Assembly (NCBI GenBank): GCA_021825445.1
Contig: JAKAHA010000004.1
Span: 33,545-97,544 of the forward strand
Direction of reading: 5' to 3'
DNA: 64,000 nucleotides
Source of the DNA: a bacterium
Lineage (GTDB): Bacteria > Patescibacteriota > Microgenomatia > UBA1406 > GWC2-37-13
The position numbers and the translations under genes are program-made. The notes under the pieces were generated by a model. It saw only the letters and a program-made list of their open reading frames with translations. It ran no database searches and had not been told where the DNA came from. This document shows positions 8,164-15,117 of the stretch, in pieces (within the stretch, counting starts at the first letter, position 1; each line of letters begins with the position of its first letter).

Positions 8164-8837
8164 TTTTCTTGATTTGCTTTTAGCCATTTAACCCCGACAT
8201 AAACAAAAGGAGTTTCAATAACCGACATAAAACATTTCATTGCCCAATAGGGGAGAATAACACTTACTAAAAAGCTGTAGTTTTCCGCAAATGATTTATC
8301 AAAAGCATAGAATGCTAAAGTCATAAAAATAACTGTGTCAAAAAATAAAGAAATAATATTTGAAGCATTATTCCTAAACCATAAGGCTTTTTTACCCATA
8401 CTTTTTCGTATTTTCATAAATATTGCCAGATCCAACATGTCTGAAATCGCAAAAGCTAATAAACTAGCTATAGAAATTCTCGCAGTTTGTTTAAAAATCA
8501 AATCATAGGCAGGTTCACTTTTTAAATAACGAGTTGACGGTGGAAGAGATGTAAAAAAAAGTGAAATTATGGAAAGTAAAAAAACCATGATTATGCTTGA
8601 TCTGATGATACTTCGAGTCCGCTCTGGTCCAAATACTTCGGTGATAATATCGTTGATCGAATAAATTATTGGTAAAACAAAAATAGCAGTACTGGCATTG
8701 AGTTTAAAAGCTCCAAGCGAAAGAATTGGAAATGTTTTTGATCCCATCAGCTCCGAAACAATTGTACAAAAAACATACAGAGCAATTAGAAAATCAAGTT
8801 TCTGAATCGCAAACCAAGATTTAATCTTTGTAATCAT
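8160..8837 (-). CDS. yhhQ: VUT-family (DUF165) queuosine-precursor transporter
   Basis: 225 residues with about six helices. The signatures of the YhhQ/VUT family are present: ELMGSKTFPI near residue 28, INDIITEVFGPERTRSII near 62, and FAISDMLDLAIFMKIRKSMGKKALWFRNNASNIISLFFDTVIFM in the second half. The E. coli homologue imports preQ0/preQ1 for tRNA queuosine synthesis. For a reduced genome, uptake of a finished nucleobase precursor is plausible, but no tgt gene is visible nearby. ATGA overlap with the RibD-like gene downstream suggests co-transcription. Confidence 0.85.
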   Translation of the reverse strand: MITKIKSWFAIQKLDFLIALYVFCTIVSELMGSKTFPILSLGAFKLNASTAIFVLPIIYSINDIITEVFGPERTRSIIRSSIIMVFLLSIISLFFTSLPPSTRYLKSEPAYDLIFKQTARISIASLLAFAISDMLDLAIFMKIRKSMGKKALWFRNNASNIISLFFDTVIFMTLAFYAFDKSFAENYSFLVSVILPYWAMKCFMSVIETPFVYVGVKWLKANQEK

Positions 8838-8861
8838 ATTAGGGAATACTTTATCAAATTG

Positions 8862-9164
8862 TTATTTCCATTTCAACCACTTTTCTTCAACCTCTTTTTC
8901 CAAATCAATTTTGTAAAATTTTGAAAGTAACAAAACGTGACAAAAAACGTCGGCAACTTCGTTGCGAAAATTTTCTTTTATCTCTTCTTCCGTCTTCCCT
9001 TTATGGCGTCCTTGTTTTATCATCATCAGGTACGATTGGATCAACTCTCCCATTTCTTCTTGAAGTTTAAGGACAAACCAATTACCGTCTCGATCGATAT
9101 CAAATCGTTTGGAATAGATTTTTGAGACTTCTTCGACTTCGCGAGTTAAATCCTTGATGTTCAT
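8862..9164 (-). CDS. MazG-like nucleotide pyrophosphohydrolase
   Basis: About 100 residues, all alpha. The metal-binding motifs of the MazG fold are visible: LQEEMGELIQSYL (E-x-x-E, about 37-49) and NEVADVFCHVLLLSKFY (E-x-x-D, about 68-84). Such proteins hydrolyse NTPs or dNTPs to monophosphates and cleanse the nucleotide pool. ATG at 9164 is used rather than the TTG two codons upstream. It lies just downstream of ung on the same strand, separated by a hairpin repeat; nucleotide cleansing and uracil repair form a sensible pair. Confidence 0.85.
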   Translation of the reverse strand: MNIKDLTREVEEVSKIYSKRFDIDRDGNWFVLKLQEEMGELIQSYLMMIKQGRHKGKTEEEIKENFRNEVADVFCHVLLLSKFYKIDLEKEVEEKWLKWK

Positions 9165-9193
9165 TATCAAATTGTATCAAATCGTGCTGTTCT

Positions 9194-9256
9194 TGTCATC
9201 CCCGCGGAGGCGGGGATACAGTGCTTATTTTTCTGGTCCCGCCTAAGGCGGGAAAC
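9194..9256. repeat. GC-rich hairpin repeat of the TCATCCCCGC...GGCGGGA type
   Basis: Two small stems stand out from AT-rich surroundings: ATCCCCGC-GGA-GGCGGGGAT around 9199-9216 and TCCCGCC-TAA-GGCGGGA around 9236-9253. Related GTCAT(T/C)CCCGC elements occur at 50762-50845 and 53826-53915. It sits between ung and the MazG-like gene on the same strand and may act as a processing or termination structure. Confidence 0.7.
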
Positions 9257-9257
9257 T

Positions 9258-9926
9258 TTATTTCCAATCTATCTCTTTTATATTGTGTTGACTGAGATAT
9301 TTATTACATTTTGAAAAGTGATGATTGCCGTAAAATAATTGCACCGAATATGGTGAAGGATGAGCAGAAATCAAAACTAAATTTTTTTGTCTATCTATGA
9401 CTTCGCCTTTTGTTTGAGCATATTTTCCCCAAAGCAAATAAACAATATTTTGACGTTTTTCATTAAGAATCTTGATGACTGCATCAGTAAACGTTTCCCA
9501 ACCTTTTGCTTTGTGAGAAGCTGGATTGCCTGCCAAAACTGTGAGAACGCTATTTAACATTAAGACCCCCTGCGAAGCCCAACGAGAAAGATCGCCTGAT
9601 GGTAGAGGAGCAATCCCTAAATCATTTTGAATTTCTTTATAAATATTTTTGAGAGATGGGGGAAGAGGGATTCCATCATTCACTGCAAAAGATAAACCAT
9701 TGGCTTGACGGGCACCATGATATGGATCTTGTCCAACGATGACAACCTTGACTTTGTCTAAGGGGCATAGATCAAAAGCCCGAAAAATATTTTTGGCGTG
9801 CGGATATACTTTACCGGATAAATATTGTTGACGAACAAACTCCGTCAATTCTTCCCAATATTTTTTCTCAAACTCTGGCTTCAAAACCGCTTTCCAAGTT
9901 GGATCAATTTTTACATTTCTAACCAT
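9258..9926 (-). CDS. ung: Uracil-DNA glycosylase, family 1
   Basis: Removes uracil from DNA to start base-excision repair. Diagnostic motifs: GQDPYHG at residues 65-71 with catalytic Asp67, GLSFAV (77-82), LLLN-like MLNSVLTVLAGNPASH, VYLLWGKYAQ, and the DNA-intercalation loop HPSPYS around residue 190. 222 residues, normal for family 1. Its ATG at 9926 is preceded on the minus strand by a short palindrome (9943-9962) that falls in or near the promoter. Confidence 0.97.
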   Translation of the reverse strand: MVRNVKIDPTWKAVLKPEFEKKYWEELTEFVRQQYLSGKVYPHAKNIFRAFDLCPLDKVKVVIVGQDPYHGARQANGLSFAVNDGIPLPPSLKNIYKEIQNDLGIAPLPSGDLSRWASQGVLMLNSVLTVLAGNPASHKAKGWETFTDAVIKILNEKRQNIVYLLWGKYAQTKGEVIDRQKNLVLISAHPSPYSVQLFYGNHHFSKCNKYLSQHNIKEIDWK

Positions 9927-9936
9927 ATTGTATTTT

Positions 9937-10154
9937 TTGTAGTGGAGCGATTCATCGTTCCATAATTTTATTTACAATCTTTCAGCTTTTCTTCAGAATC
10001 AAAGATTAAAAGTAAGTTAAGTGTATATCAGGGTTATACATGAGTCAATAAAAAAGTAATCTAACAAACAAAACACCAAACAATAAAAATATTTGTTTTA
10101 CGATAACTTTTTATACTCAGAGCACTTCATTTCACAAGCTCTGGGTATTTTTTT
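9937..10154 (+). ncRNA. Candidate plus-strand small RNA between ung and fic
   Basis: The 230 bases between two minus-strand genes hold no open frame of note, but end in a good plus-strand intrinsic terminator (10114-10154). A possible promoter precedes it: TTGTAG (9937-9942), 18-base spacer, CATAAT (9961-9966). The predicted transcript would be about 180 nucleotides, starting near 9973. Because both neighbours read the other way, the terminator has no other obvious client. No known RNA family was recognised. Confidence 0.4.
10114..10154 (+). terminator. Intrinsic terminator reading plus
   Basis: Stem TACTCAGAGC (10114-10123) pairs with GCTCTGGGTA (10138-10147) with one G-U pair, a 14-base loop, and then seven T residues. 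On the minus strand no T-run follows the stem, so it is directional and would not terminate fic. Confidence 0.65.
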
Positions 10155-10157
10155 AAA

Positions 10158-11132
10158 TCAAATTATTTTATAATAACTTCCTTTGGTTTTTCCAATTTTA
10201 ATAACTAAATTTTTATCACAAAGTTTTTTTAAGTCATATCTTAAAGTTCGAGATGGTACTTTTAAAAATCTTCTTTTTATAAAATCTAAAGATACTATTT
10301 GATGATCTTTTATTATTAGCAATATTTCTTCTTGGCGGGGTGGAAGGAATATTTTTGTTTTATTACTGACTTCTTTTTCAATTTCCTTTTTTAATTTTTC
10401 TGTTTGCTCATAAAAAGCTTTCAACATAAACAACAAATAGTCATTTGTGCTTTTCAAACCTATATCAAGATAATAGTAGTAATCGTTTTTGTGTTCATTT
10501 AAATATTCTTCAAACGAAATATTGGGATAAAATTGATAATGGTCTTTTTTACATATTAGATAAATAATCAGTCTCCCAACTCTTCCATTACCGTCTAAAA
10601 AGGGGTGAATTTTTTCAAACATTAAATGAGTAATAAAAGCTTTTATTAAAGGAAATTTTTCTTCATCTGAATTTATATAGCTTGTCAATCGATTAATCGA
10701 TTGCATAATTTGTTCAGGAGGTGGACAAACATAGGCAGCTACTCCGGCTTGATTAAATATTGCACTCATTTCTCGTCTAAAATTTCCCGCTTGATAATGG
10801 ACATTATTCATCGCCAATCTATGAATGGTTTTAATTAAAGAAATATTTATAATATTAATTTTTTGTTTTGAAATATAATTTATTGATTTTAAAATATTTA
10901 ATATTTCTAATTTTTTTATTTTGTCGGTTGATCGTTTATAATCATCAAGTGATAGGGGATTACCTTCTATTTTTGCGGAAAATAAAGAACTTTTGAGTAA
11001 ACTGATCCGTTGGATTTTTTGATTAATAATCGAAGAAATATTTAGTGATTTGAGATACTGTCTATTGCCTTCAATTTTTCCAAGTAACTCAATCATCTCT
11101 TGTGTAATTGAATACTTTGGAGGAATTATCAT
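10158..11132 (-). CDS. Fic-family AMP-transferase with N-terminal inhibitory motif and C-terminal winged helix
   Basis: 324 residues. Fic core motif HPFLDGNGRVGR begins at His176 (catalytic His, then the GNGR loop and Arg that bind ATP phosphates). The N-terminal autoinhibitory S-x-x-x-E-G motif is seen as SAKIEG (52-57), marking a class II Fic protein. After residue 255 a winged-helix segment (LPPRQEEILLIIKDHQIVSLDFIKRRF...RTLRYDLKKL) suggests DNA binding. Fic enzymes usually AMPylate hydroxyls on target proteins. A frame extension to a TTG at 11150 exists, but ATG 11132 is preferred; an array of decamers lies directly upstream and may be its own operator. Confidence 0.92.
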   Translation of the reverse strand: MIIPPKYSITQEMIELLGKIEGNRQYLKSLNISSIINQKIQRISLLKSSLFSAKIEGNPLSLDDYKRSTDKIKKLEILNILKSINYISKQKINIINISLIKTIHRLAMNNVHYQAGNFRREMSAIFNQAGVAAYVCPPPEQIMQSINRLTSYINSDEEKFPLIKAFITHLMFEKIHPFLDGNGRVGRLIIYLICKKDHYQFYPNISFEEYLNEHKNDYYYYLDIGLKSTNDYLLFMLKAFYEQTEKLKKEIEKEVSNKTKIFLPPRQEEILLIIKDHQIVSLDFIKRRFLKVPSRTLRYDLKKLCDKNLVIKIGKTKGSYYKII

Positions 11133-11180
11133 ATTACCTAATATTACCAAATCTTGCCGAATATTGCCAGATATTGCCGA
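11131..11180. repeat. Five tandem 10-bp repeats at the fic start
   Basis: Five consecutive decamers: ATATTACCTA, ATATTACCAA, ATCTTGCCGA, ATATTGCCAG, ATATTGCCGA (plus strand). On the coding strand this is an array of roughly NTGGCAATAT units ending one base inside the fic start codon. Ten-base spacing places each unit on the same helix face. It may be an operator for the Fic winged helix. Copy-number change would also alter the frame between the TTG at 11150 and the ATG. Confidence 0.75.
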
Positions 11181-11186
11181 ATAAAA

Positions 11187-11876
11187 TCAACTTATTTTCT
11201 TCAATATTTTTTCTCGATGAAATTTTACATTTCTTGAATTTGTAGCTAAATCTAAAAACATATTTACTCCGTCAATTACTCCTAGTTTAATTCTCACAAT
11301 ATAAGTTATTCCATCTATAACAGCAATTCTATAAGGAATAATATTATCGCCAAAATATCTTTTAACCAAATCCTCAATTTCATTGGCATTTAATTTTGTA
11401 TCAATATCAATTTGAATGTGGGGTAAAAACTCATCATAGTTTTCAGAACTTTTTTCAACCGGGACAAACTCAATTAAAGGTTTTTGCCAATTGCAAGTAT
11501 TTCCTACAAATAACCATAAACCAAAATCATTTGATTCTTCTTCGTATAAAAAATATTTTGTTTTCTGAACTAATTTTATTAGTCTCTGTTTTTCCATCTG
11601 CTTAGAGTTAACCAAATAACCAAAACCTATATGATTAAGTCGAATAATCAAATCTTTAGTATTAAAATAATTTACTAAACTTTTAAGCAAATTTAAGTCT
11701 ATTAATTTATCTTTAATCTTGCTTTTTTGTTTAAACAAAGCTAAGGAGTTACCAATCGGAGTAGCTATCTCCGTCGAAGAAATTCTAAATAAATCTTTAT
11801 AATTAAAACTTAATCTAGTATCAAATGATAAATTTTCAATAATTGATCTTAATGATTCTAATAACTTATTTTTCAT
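11187..11876 (-). CDS. Putative YecM-like VOC-fold protein
   Basis: 229 residues from ATG 11876; the longer frame to 12038 only runs antisense-free through the neighbouring small membrane protein and is rejected. Sequence reading suggests the VOC/YecM layout: LNHIGFGYLV (strand with His), a central FGLWLFVG...PLIEFVPVEK, PHIQIDID, and a C-terminal LDLATNSRNVKFHREKILKKI that resembles the E. coli YecM ending TDGKTTIKFHPWSIEEIV from memory. YecM is a predicted metal-binding protein of unknown role. Moderate confidence in the fold, low in function. It lies between fic and a small membrane protein on one strand. Confidence 0.45.
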   Translation of the reverse strand: MKNKLLESLRSIIENLSFDTRLSFNYKDLFRISSTEIATPIGNSLALFKQKSKIKDKLIDLNLLKSLVNYFNTKDLIIRLNHIGFGYLVNSKQMEKQRLIKLVQKTKYFLYEEESNDFGLWLFVGNTCNWQKPLIEFVPVEKSSENYDEFLPHIQIDIDTKLNANEIEDLVKRYFGDNIIPYRIAVIDGITYIVRIKLGVIDGVNMFLDLATNSRNVKFHREKILKKIS

Positions 11877-11884
11877 AAAAAATA

Positions 11885-12136
11885 TTAGTGGAAGAAATAA
11901 TTGATTATTCCAAGAGAGATGACAATTGTAACCATTATAGTTGTTACTAAAAGTCCAATTTGTCCCGCTTTTTTGTATGCCTTCCAAGAAGAGTAAAGCC
12001 AAAACGGCTGAGATATTAAATTTATAACCAACCCCCATTGAGGGTATTTTAAGGCAATTGCAATCTGAGTTCCCACCGTTAAAACCGGAATCGCTACTTG
12101 AGTAAGTGTATTAAATAAACTTTTATTTTTATCCAT
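11885..12136 (-). CDS. Small three-helix membrane protein
   Basis: 83 residues with three hydrophobic segments (about 11-27, 33-48, 58-81) joined by short loops (KYPQWG, SSWKAYKKAG). The PQWG...QPFWLYSSWKAYK pattern recalls YgjV/SemiSWEET-type three-helix proteins, but the match is by eye only. It is 8 bases upstream of the YecM-like gene and 6 bases after the GNAT stop, so the three are probably co-transcribed. Function unknown. Confidence 0.6.
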   Translation of the reverse strand: MDKNKSLFNTLTQVAIPVLTVGTQIAIALKYPQWGLVINLISQPFWLYSSWKAYKKAGQIGLLVTTIMVTIVISLGIINYFFH

Positions 12137-12142
12137 ATTTAT

Positions 12143-12985
12143 CTATCCCAATTCAAAACTTGTTACGCCAAAAACTTTATTCAAATCAATTTTCGGTTCT
12201 TTTCTTGTGTACATTCTAGCAGTTTCAAACATAGGTTTCATTTTATATTTACTGACAATCTCAAGTGCTTCTTTATTTACTTCCGGGACATCTAAAAATA
12301 TTGGAGAATCAATAGCACAACTATTTAACTTTTTAAAAAGTTTCTCTGCAATCAATTTGTTATCGGCAAAAAGAGGACCGATTTTGTAACCTGTCACGCA
12401 TTTCCTGATCATTCCATATCCGGATAATTTATTCTTCTTTAATAATCCTAAGGTTAGACTTTCTTTTTCATTGATCCAAGACTTGAGAAATCGCGGTCGA
12501 GAAACAGGAAAGAGCTGAGAGTCATATTTTATTAGATCGGAAAATGGGATCGAATTTATTTTGACAATATTACTGTTAATTTCAAATTTTTTACCAACCC
12601 CTTGATAACGAATATTTCTGTAAGCCAATTTAAAACCTGATTTTTTGTAATTTTCTTGTTGATCAACCACTCCATCCAAGCCAATATTTTGTGCTTTTAA
12701 ATAGTCAATGGCTTTCTTCCAAATCTTTATTCCGTATCCTTTATTTCTGTAATCAGAATGGACTATATAAAAACCGATAAAACCAAAAGATTTTCCATAT
12801 GATACGGCGGAGATACATGAGATCGGTTTTCCATTTAAAAATCCCATAAAAAAACCATTGGGATCTGTATTATAAAACGGGTCGCCATCATGAAGTCCAG
12901 GATTCCAGCCTTCCTTTGCAGCCCAGGAGATAGCAAGATCTAAGTCTTCTCTTGTCATCCGACGTATGATATATTTGTTTTTCAC
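12143..12985 (-). CDS. GNAT-family N-acetyltransferase, two-domain type
   Basis: About 280 residues. The N-terminal GNAT domain has YIIRRMTREDLDLAISWAAKEGWNPG, GFYIVHSDYRNKGYGIKIWKKAIDYL (acetyl-CoA loop RNKGYG, about 85-100) and a Q-rich EDFYKKSGF-like turn (QQENYKKSGFKLAY). The second half resembles the degenerate GNAT domain of YitH-type acetyltransferases (SGYGMIRKCVTGYKIGPLFADN). The frame can open at GTG 13030, but that start falls inside a repeated palindrome; GTG at 12985 gives the beta-1 strand its normal position. Substrate unknown. Confidence 0.82.
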   Translation of the reverse strand: MKNKYIIRRMTREDLDLAISWAAKEGWNPGLHDGDPFYNTDPNGFFMGFLNGKPISCISAVSYGKSFGFIGFYIVHSDYRNKGYGIKIWKKAIDYLKAQNIGLDGVVDQQENYKKSGFKLAYRNIRYQGVGKKFEINSNIVKINSIPFSDLIKYDSQLFPVSRPRFLKSWINEKESLTLGLLKKNKLSGYGMIRKCVTGYKIGPLFADNKLIAEKLFKKLNSCAIDSPIFLDVPEVNKEALEIVSKYKMKPMFETARMYTRKEPKIDLNKVFGVTSFELG

Positions 12986-13028
12986 GTCAAAAGAAGTATA
13001 GCAAAAAAATATTATGCGTAGATCCAAC

Positions 13029-13054
13029 ACTTCATTATATTAATATAATGAAGT
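13029..13054. repeat. 26-bp perfect palindrome, copy 1 of 2
   Basis: Arms ACTTCATTATA and TATAATGAAGT flank a TTAA centre. An identical 26-mer lies at 47508-47533; the match extends to 30 bases (to ATTA). This copy starts one base downstream of the helicase stop codon and ahead of the GNAT gene. It may be a terminator or processing site, or a recombination or regulator site. Confidence 0.85.
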
Positions 13055-13055
13055 A

Positions 13056-14288
13056 TTATTCTTCTACAAAAGTTAGAGCGGTTCCGCTTAAATTGGCACG
13101 ACCGGTACGACCGATGCGGTGAATATAATCTTCGTAAGTCTGGGGAATATCATAGTTTATCACGTGGGTGACGCCCGCAATATCAAGTCCGCGGGCGGCA
13201 ACATCTGTTGCCACCATGATCGAAACGACATCTTCTTTAAACATACGGATAGCCTGTTGGCGCTGAAACTGAGCTTTGTCTCCGTGGATTGAAGTCACCT
13301 TAAATCCTTTTTGGAATAAATCTCTTGCAACTCGCTCAACTCCATGTTTAGTTCTTCCAAAGACCAAAACTTTTTTAAACTCTTCTTGTTTTAAGAGTGA
13401 AGAAAGTTTTTCCATTTTCCCCCCAATGACTTTTTTATCAAGTCTTACTAAATCTTGCTTAATGTTGCTGAGCGTTTCTTGAGTTTTGACGGAGATTGTG
13501 ACCGCGTTTTTTACAAATGAATTAATAAGCGATGTGATTACAGGAGTGATGGTAGCTGAAAAAAATAAAGACTGTCTTTCTTTTGGCAAATATGAAATGA
13601 TCTCTTTGATGTCGTTGACGAAACCCATATCAAGCATCTGATCAGTCTCGTCGAGTATTATCATTTTAAAATTCCCTAATCTTAAGATTCCACGGTTAAT
13701 AAGATCTTTGAGTCTGCCCGGTGTTCCCACAACAACATGAGGATTATGACGAAGACCCGAAATCTGCATCTGCATCGAAGATTGTCCGATACATAAAGTA
13801 CTATAAATTGGCATGTTGCCTGAAAATTTTCGCAGTTCATCACGAGTTTGCAAAGCTAGTTCTCGAGTCGGGCTGATTATCAAAGCTTTATAGTTAAAAT
13901 CTTTTAAAATATTTTCAACAAGTGGAATTAAGAAAGCAGCTGTTTTTCCAGTTCCGGTGTTGGCAATTCCTATTACGTCTTTTCCCGCCCGAATGGCTGG
14001 AATTCCCTGTACTTGAATTGGAGTTAAATTAATGTAGTTGTGACGAGCAATAGTTTCTTTTAATGTCGCCGGCAAGTCAAGACTCGAATATAATATTTGT
14101 GGAGTTTCGGTAACGGGGGCAACTGGAATATTTTTTACATTGGCTCGCCTAATAAATTCATGAATATTTCCGCCCATCATACCTCGCCCACGTCCGCCAC
14201 GACCTCGACTTCCACCAAAACGGGAATTACCCGCTGGTCTACTAAAACGATTAAACCTATTTGATGTCTGAAAATGCCTGTTGTACAT
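13056..14288 (-). CDS. DEAD-box RNA helicase with RG-rich N-terminus (DETD variant)
   Basis: 410 residues. Ordered motifs: Q motif LTPIQVQGIPA (88-98), Walker A ANTGTGKT (109-116), PTRELALQ (140-147), TPGRL (189-193), motif II DETD (213-216) in place of DEAD, SAT, then domain 2 with VATDVAARGLDIAGV and HRIGRTGRAN. It unwinds short RNA duplexes, and in bacteria this family helps ribosome assembly and RNA decay in the cold. The unusual part is the N-terminus: residues 19-40 are an RG/RGG-rich basic tract that bacterial members usually carry at the C-terminus. The C-terminus ends just after the helicase core. A long leader precedes the gene. Confidence 0.94.
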   Translation of the reverse strand: MYNRHFQTSNRFNRFSRPAGNSRFGGSRGRGGRGRGMMGGNIHEFIRRANVKNIPVAPVTETPQILYSSLDLPATLKETIARHNYINLTPIQVQGIPAIRAGKDVIGIANTGTGKTAAFLIPLVENILKDFNYKALIISPTRELALQTRDELRKFSGNMPIYSTLCIGQSSMQMQISGLRHNPHVVVGTPGRLKDLINRGILRLGNFKMIILDETDQMLDMGFVNDIKEIISYLPKERQSLFFSATITPVITSLINSFVKNAVTISVKTQETLSNIKQDLVRLDKKVIGGKMEKLSSLLKQEEFKKVLVFGRTKHGVERVARDLFQKGFKVTSIHGDKAQFQRQQAIRMFKEDVVSIMVATDVAARGLDIAGVTHVINYDIPQTYEDYIHRIGRTGRANLSGTALTFVEE

Positions 14289-14431
14289 AGAAATAATAGA
14301 AAAAAAATTATAAATAGAAGTAAGAGCCCAAAGGCTCTTCTAGAATAATGAAGAAGAACCCTGTCCGTCCGAAGTGCCGCTGAGCGGTACGAAGGCGGAT
14401 TAAAATACAATGTTCACCTGACCTTACAATC
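14289..14431 (-). promoter_or_regulatory. Structured 5' leader of the DEAD-box helicase
   Basis: From the predicted start near 14431 to the ATG at 14288 the leader is about 145 bases, long for this genome. On the coding strand it holds an imperfect stem around GTACCGCT...AGCGGCAC and, near the gene, the perfect stem AGAGCC-TTTG-GGCTCT (about 14324-14339), followed after some 13 bases by a run of eight T residues. Long, folded leaders are typical of cold-regulated helicase messages; control by folding or attenuation is inference. Confidence 0.4.
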
Positions 14432-14439
14432 TAGAACTA

Positions 14440-14467
14440 ATTATAACAGAATATATCTATTTAGCAA
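14440..14467 (-). promoter_or_regulatory. Promoter for the DEAD-box helicase
   Basis: On the minus strand TTGCTA (14462-14467), a 16-base spacer and TATAAT (14440-14445) form a reasonable sigma-70 promoter pointing at the helicase. Confidence 0.55.
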
Positions 14468-14475
14468 TTGAATCT

Positions 14476-14751
14476 TTAATCTCTTCTATAAACTTTATCG
14501 TGGGTCCCGATAGCAATAAAATATGCCTCGTCCGATTCCAACAAAATATAAATCATTCTTAAACTTTTTGACAAAGAAATACTCCAGCGATTTTTCATTT
14601 TCCCAGTTAATTTATGAGTCCTTAACGATGGATGTTGTGGTTGAAGTTGAAACAATTTTAATTGTTTATTTACTTGGACAATTAAAGTTTTGTCAGTTTT
14701 TTTAATTTTTTTTAGAAGCTTAATAAAATCCTGTGAGAATCTTATTTTCAT
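14476..14751 (-). CDS. RelE/ParE-superfamily toxin
   Basis: 91 residues with the RelE-like order: basic helix QDFIKLLKKIKKTD, a loop with HPSLRTHKLTGKMKNRWSISLSKSLRMIYILLES, and the end strand YFIAIGTHDKVYR. LRTHKLTG, WSISLSKSLRMIY and GTHDKVYR match the YafQ/RelE pattern in which His and Arg near the C-terminus cleave mRNA in the ribosome. The partner RHH-like gene lies 6 bases upstream on the same strand, completing a type II toxin-antitoxin module. mRNA interferase activity is inferred from the family. Confidence 0.85.
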   Translation of the reverse strand: MKIRFSQDFIKLLKKIKKTDKTLIVQVNKQLKLFQLQPQHPSLRTHKLTGKMKNRWSISLSKSLRMIYILLESDEAYFIAIGTHDKVYRRD

Positions 14752-14757
14752 GGTTTT

Positions 14758-15009
14758 TTATATTTTGTTAAAAAAATCGTCAATGTCGTCAACTAATATT
14801 GAGCTATCTAATTCTTTTATAGCTTTTTCTGATATTTTTTCAAGTTGAGACGATGCGGTAAAAACTGGGATTTCGTCTTCAATGTCTTTGACAATAATAT
14901 ATTTTATCAACTGGGTTACTGGTAATCCAAGACGTGCAGCTTTATATTTAAGCAGTTCGTTTAGCTTATCTGATACACTTATTTTTATTTGTGCCTGATT
15001 GCCGTTCAT
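14758..15009 (-). CDS. Antitoxin with ribbon-helix-helix-like N-terminus
   Basis: 83 residues. The N-terminus (QAQIKISVSDKLNELLKYKAARLGLPVTQLIKYIIVKDI) fits a ribbon-helix-helix DNA-binding fold: a polar strand, then two helices with a turn at LGLPV. The acidic C-terminal tail (DSSILVDDIDDFFNKI) would wrap the toxin. Gene order antitoxin-toxin with a 6-base gap is the usual arrangement, and such proteins normally repress their own promoter. Confidence 0.82.
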   Translation of the reverse strand: MNGNQAQIKISVSDKLNELLKYKAARLGLPVTQLIKYIIVKDIEDEIPVFTASSQLEKISEKAIKELDSSILVDDIDDFFNKI

Positions 15010-15077
15010 ATTGATAAAAAAACTTAATTAATACCTAAATTATACCTATTTCATCCATATTGTCAAGAACAAAAGGG

Positions 15078-15108
15078 TTTGCATTTTGGTAAAAATGTTT
15101 AGTATTAT
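15078..15108 (+). promoter_or_regulatory. Promoter for the large exported protein
   Basis: TTTGCA (15078-15083) and TATTAT (15103-15108) with a 19-base spacer; the ATG follows 9 bases after the -10 box, giving a near-leaderless message. Confidence 0.45.
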
Positions 15109-15117
15109 GGTCTAATT

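Noticed and set aside
11131..11180. CRISPR-like array at fic
   Set aside because: Repeats are 10 bp without spacers and no cas gene is present.
11877..12038. Longer N-terminus for the YecM-like gene
   Set aside because: It reads through the coding sequence of the three-helix membrane gene in another frame; ATG 11876 directly follows that gene.
14177..14410. 77-codon ORF in the helicase leader and gene start
   Set aside because: Overlaps the well-supported helicase in another frame and its beginning is hairpin repeat sequence; possible leader peptide but unsupported.
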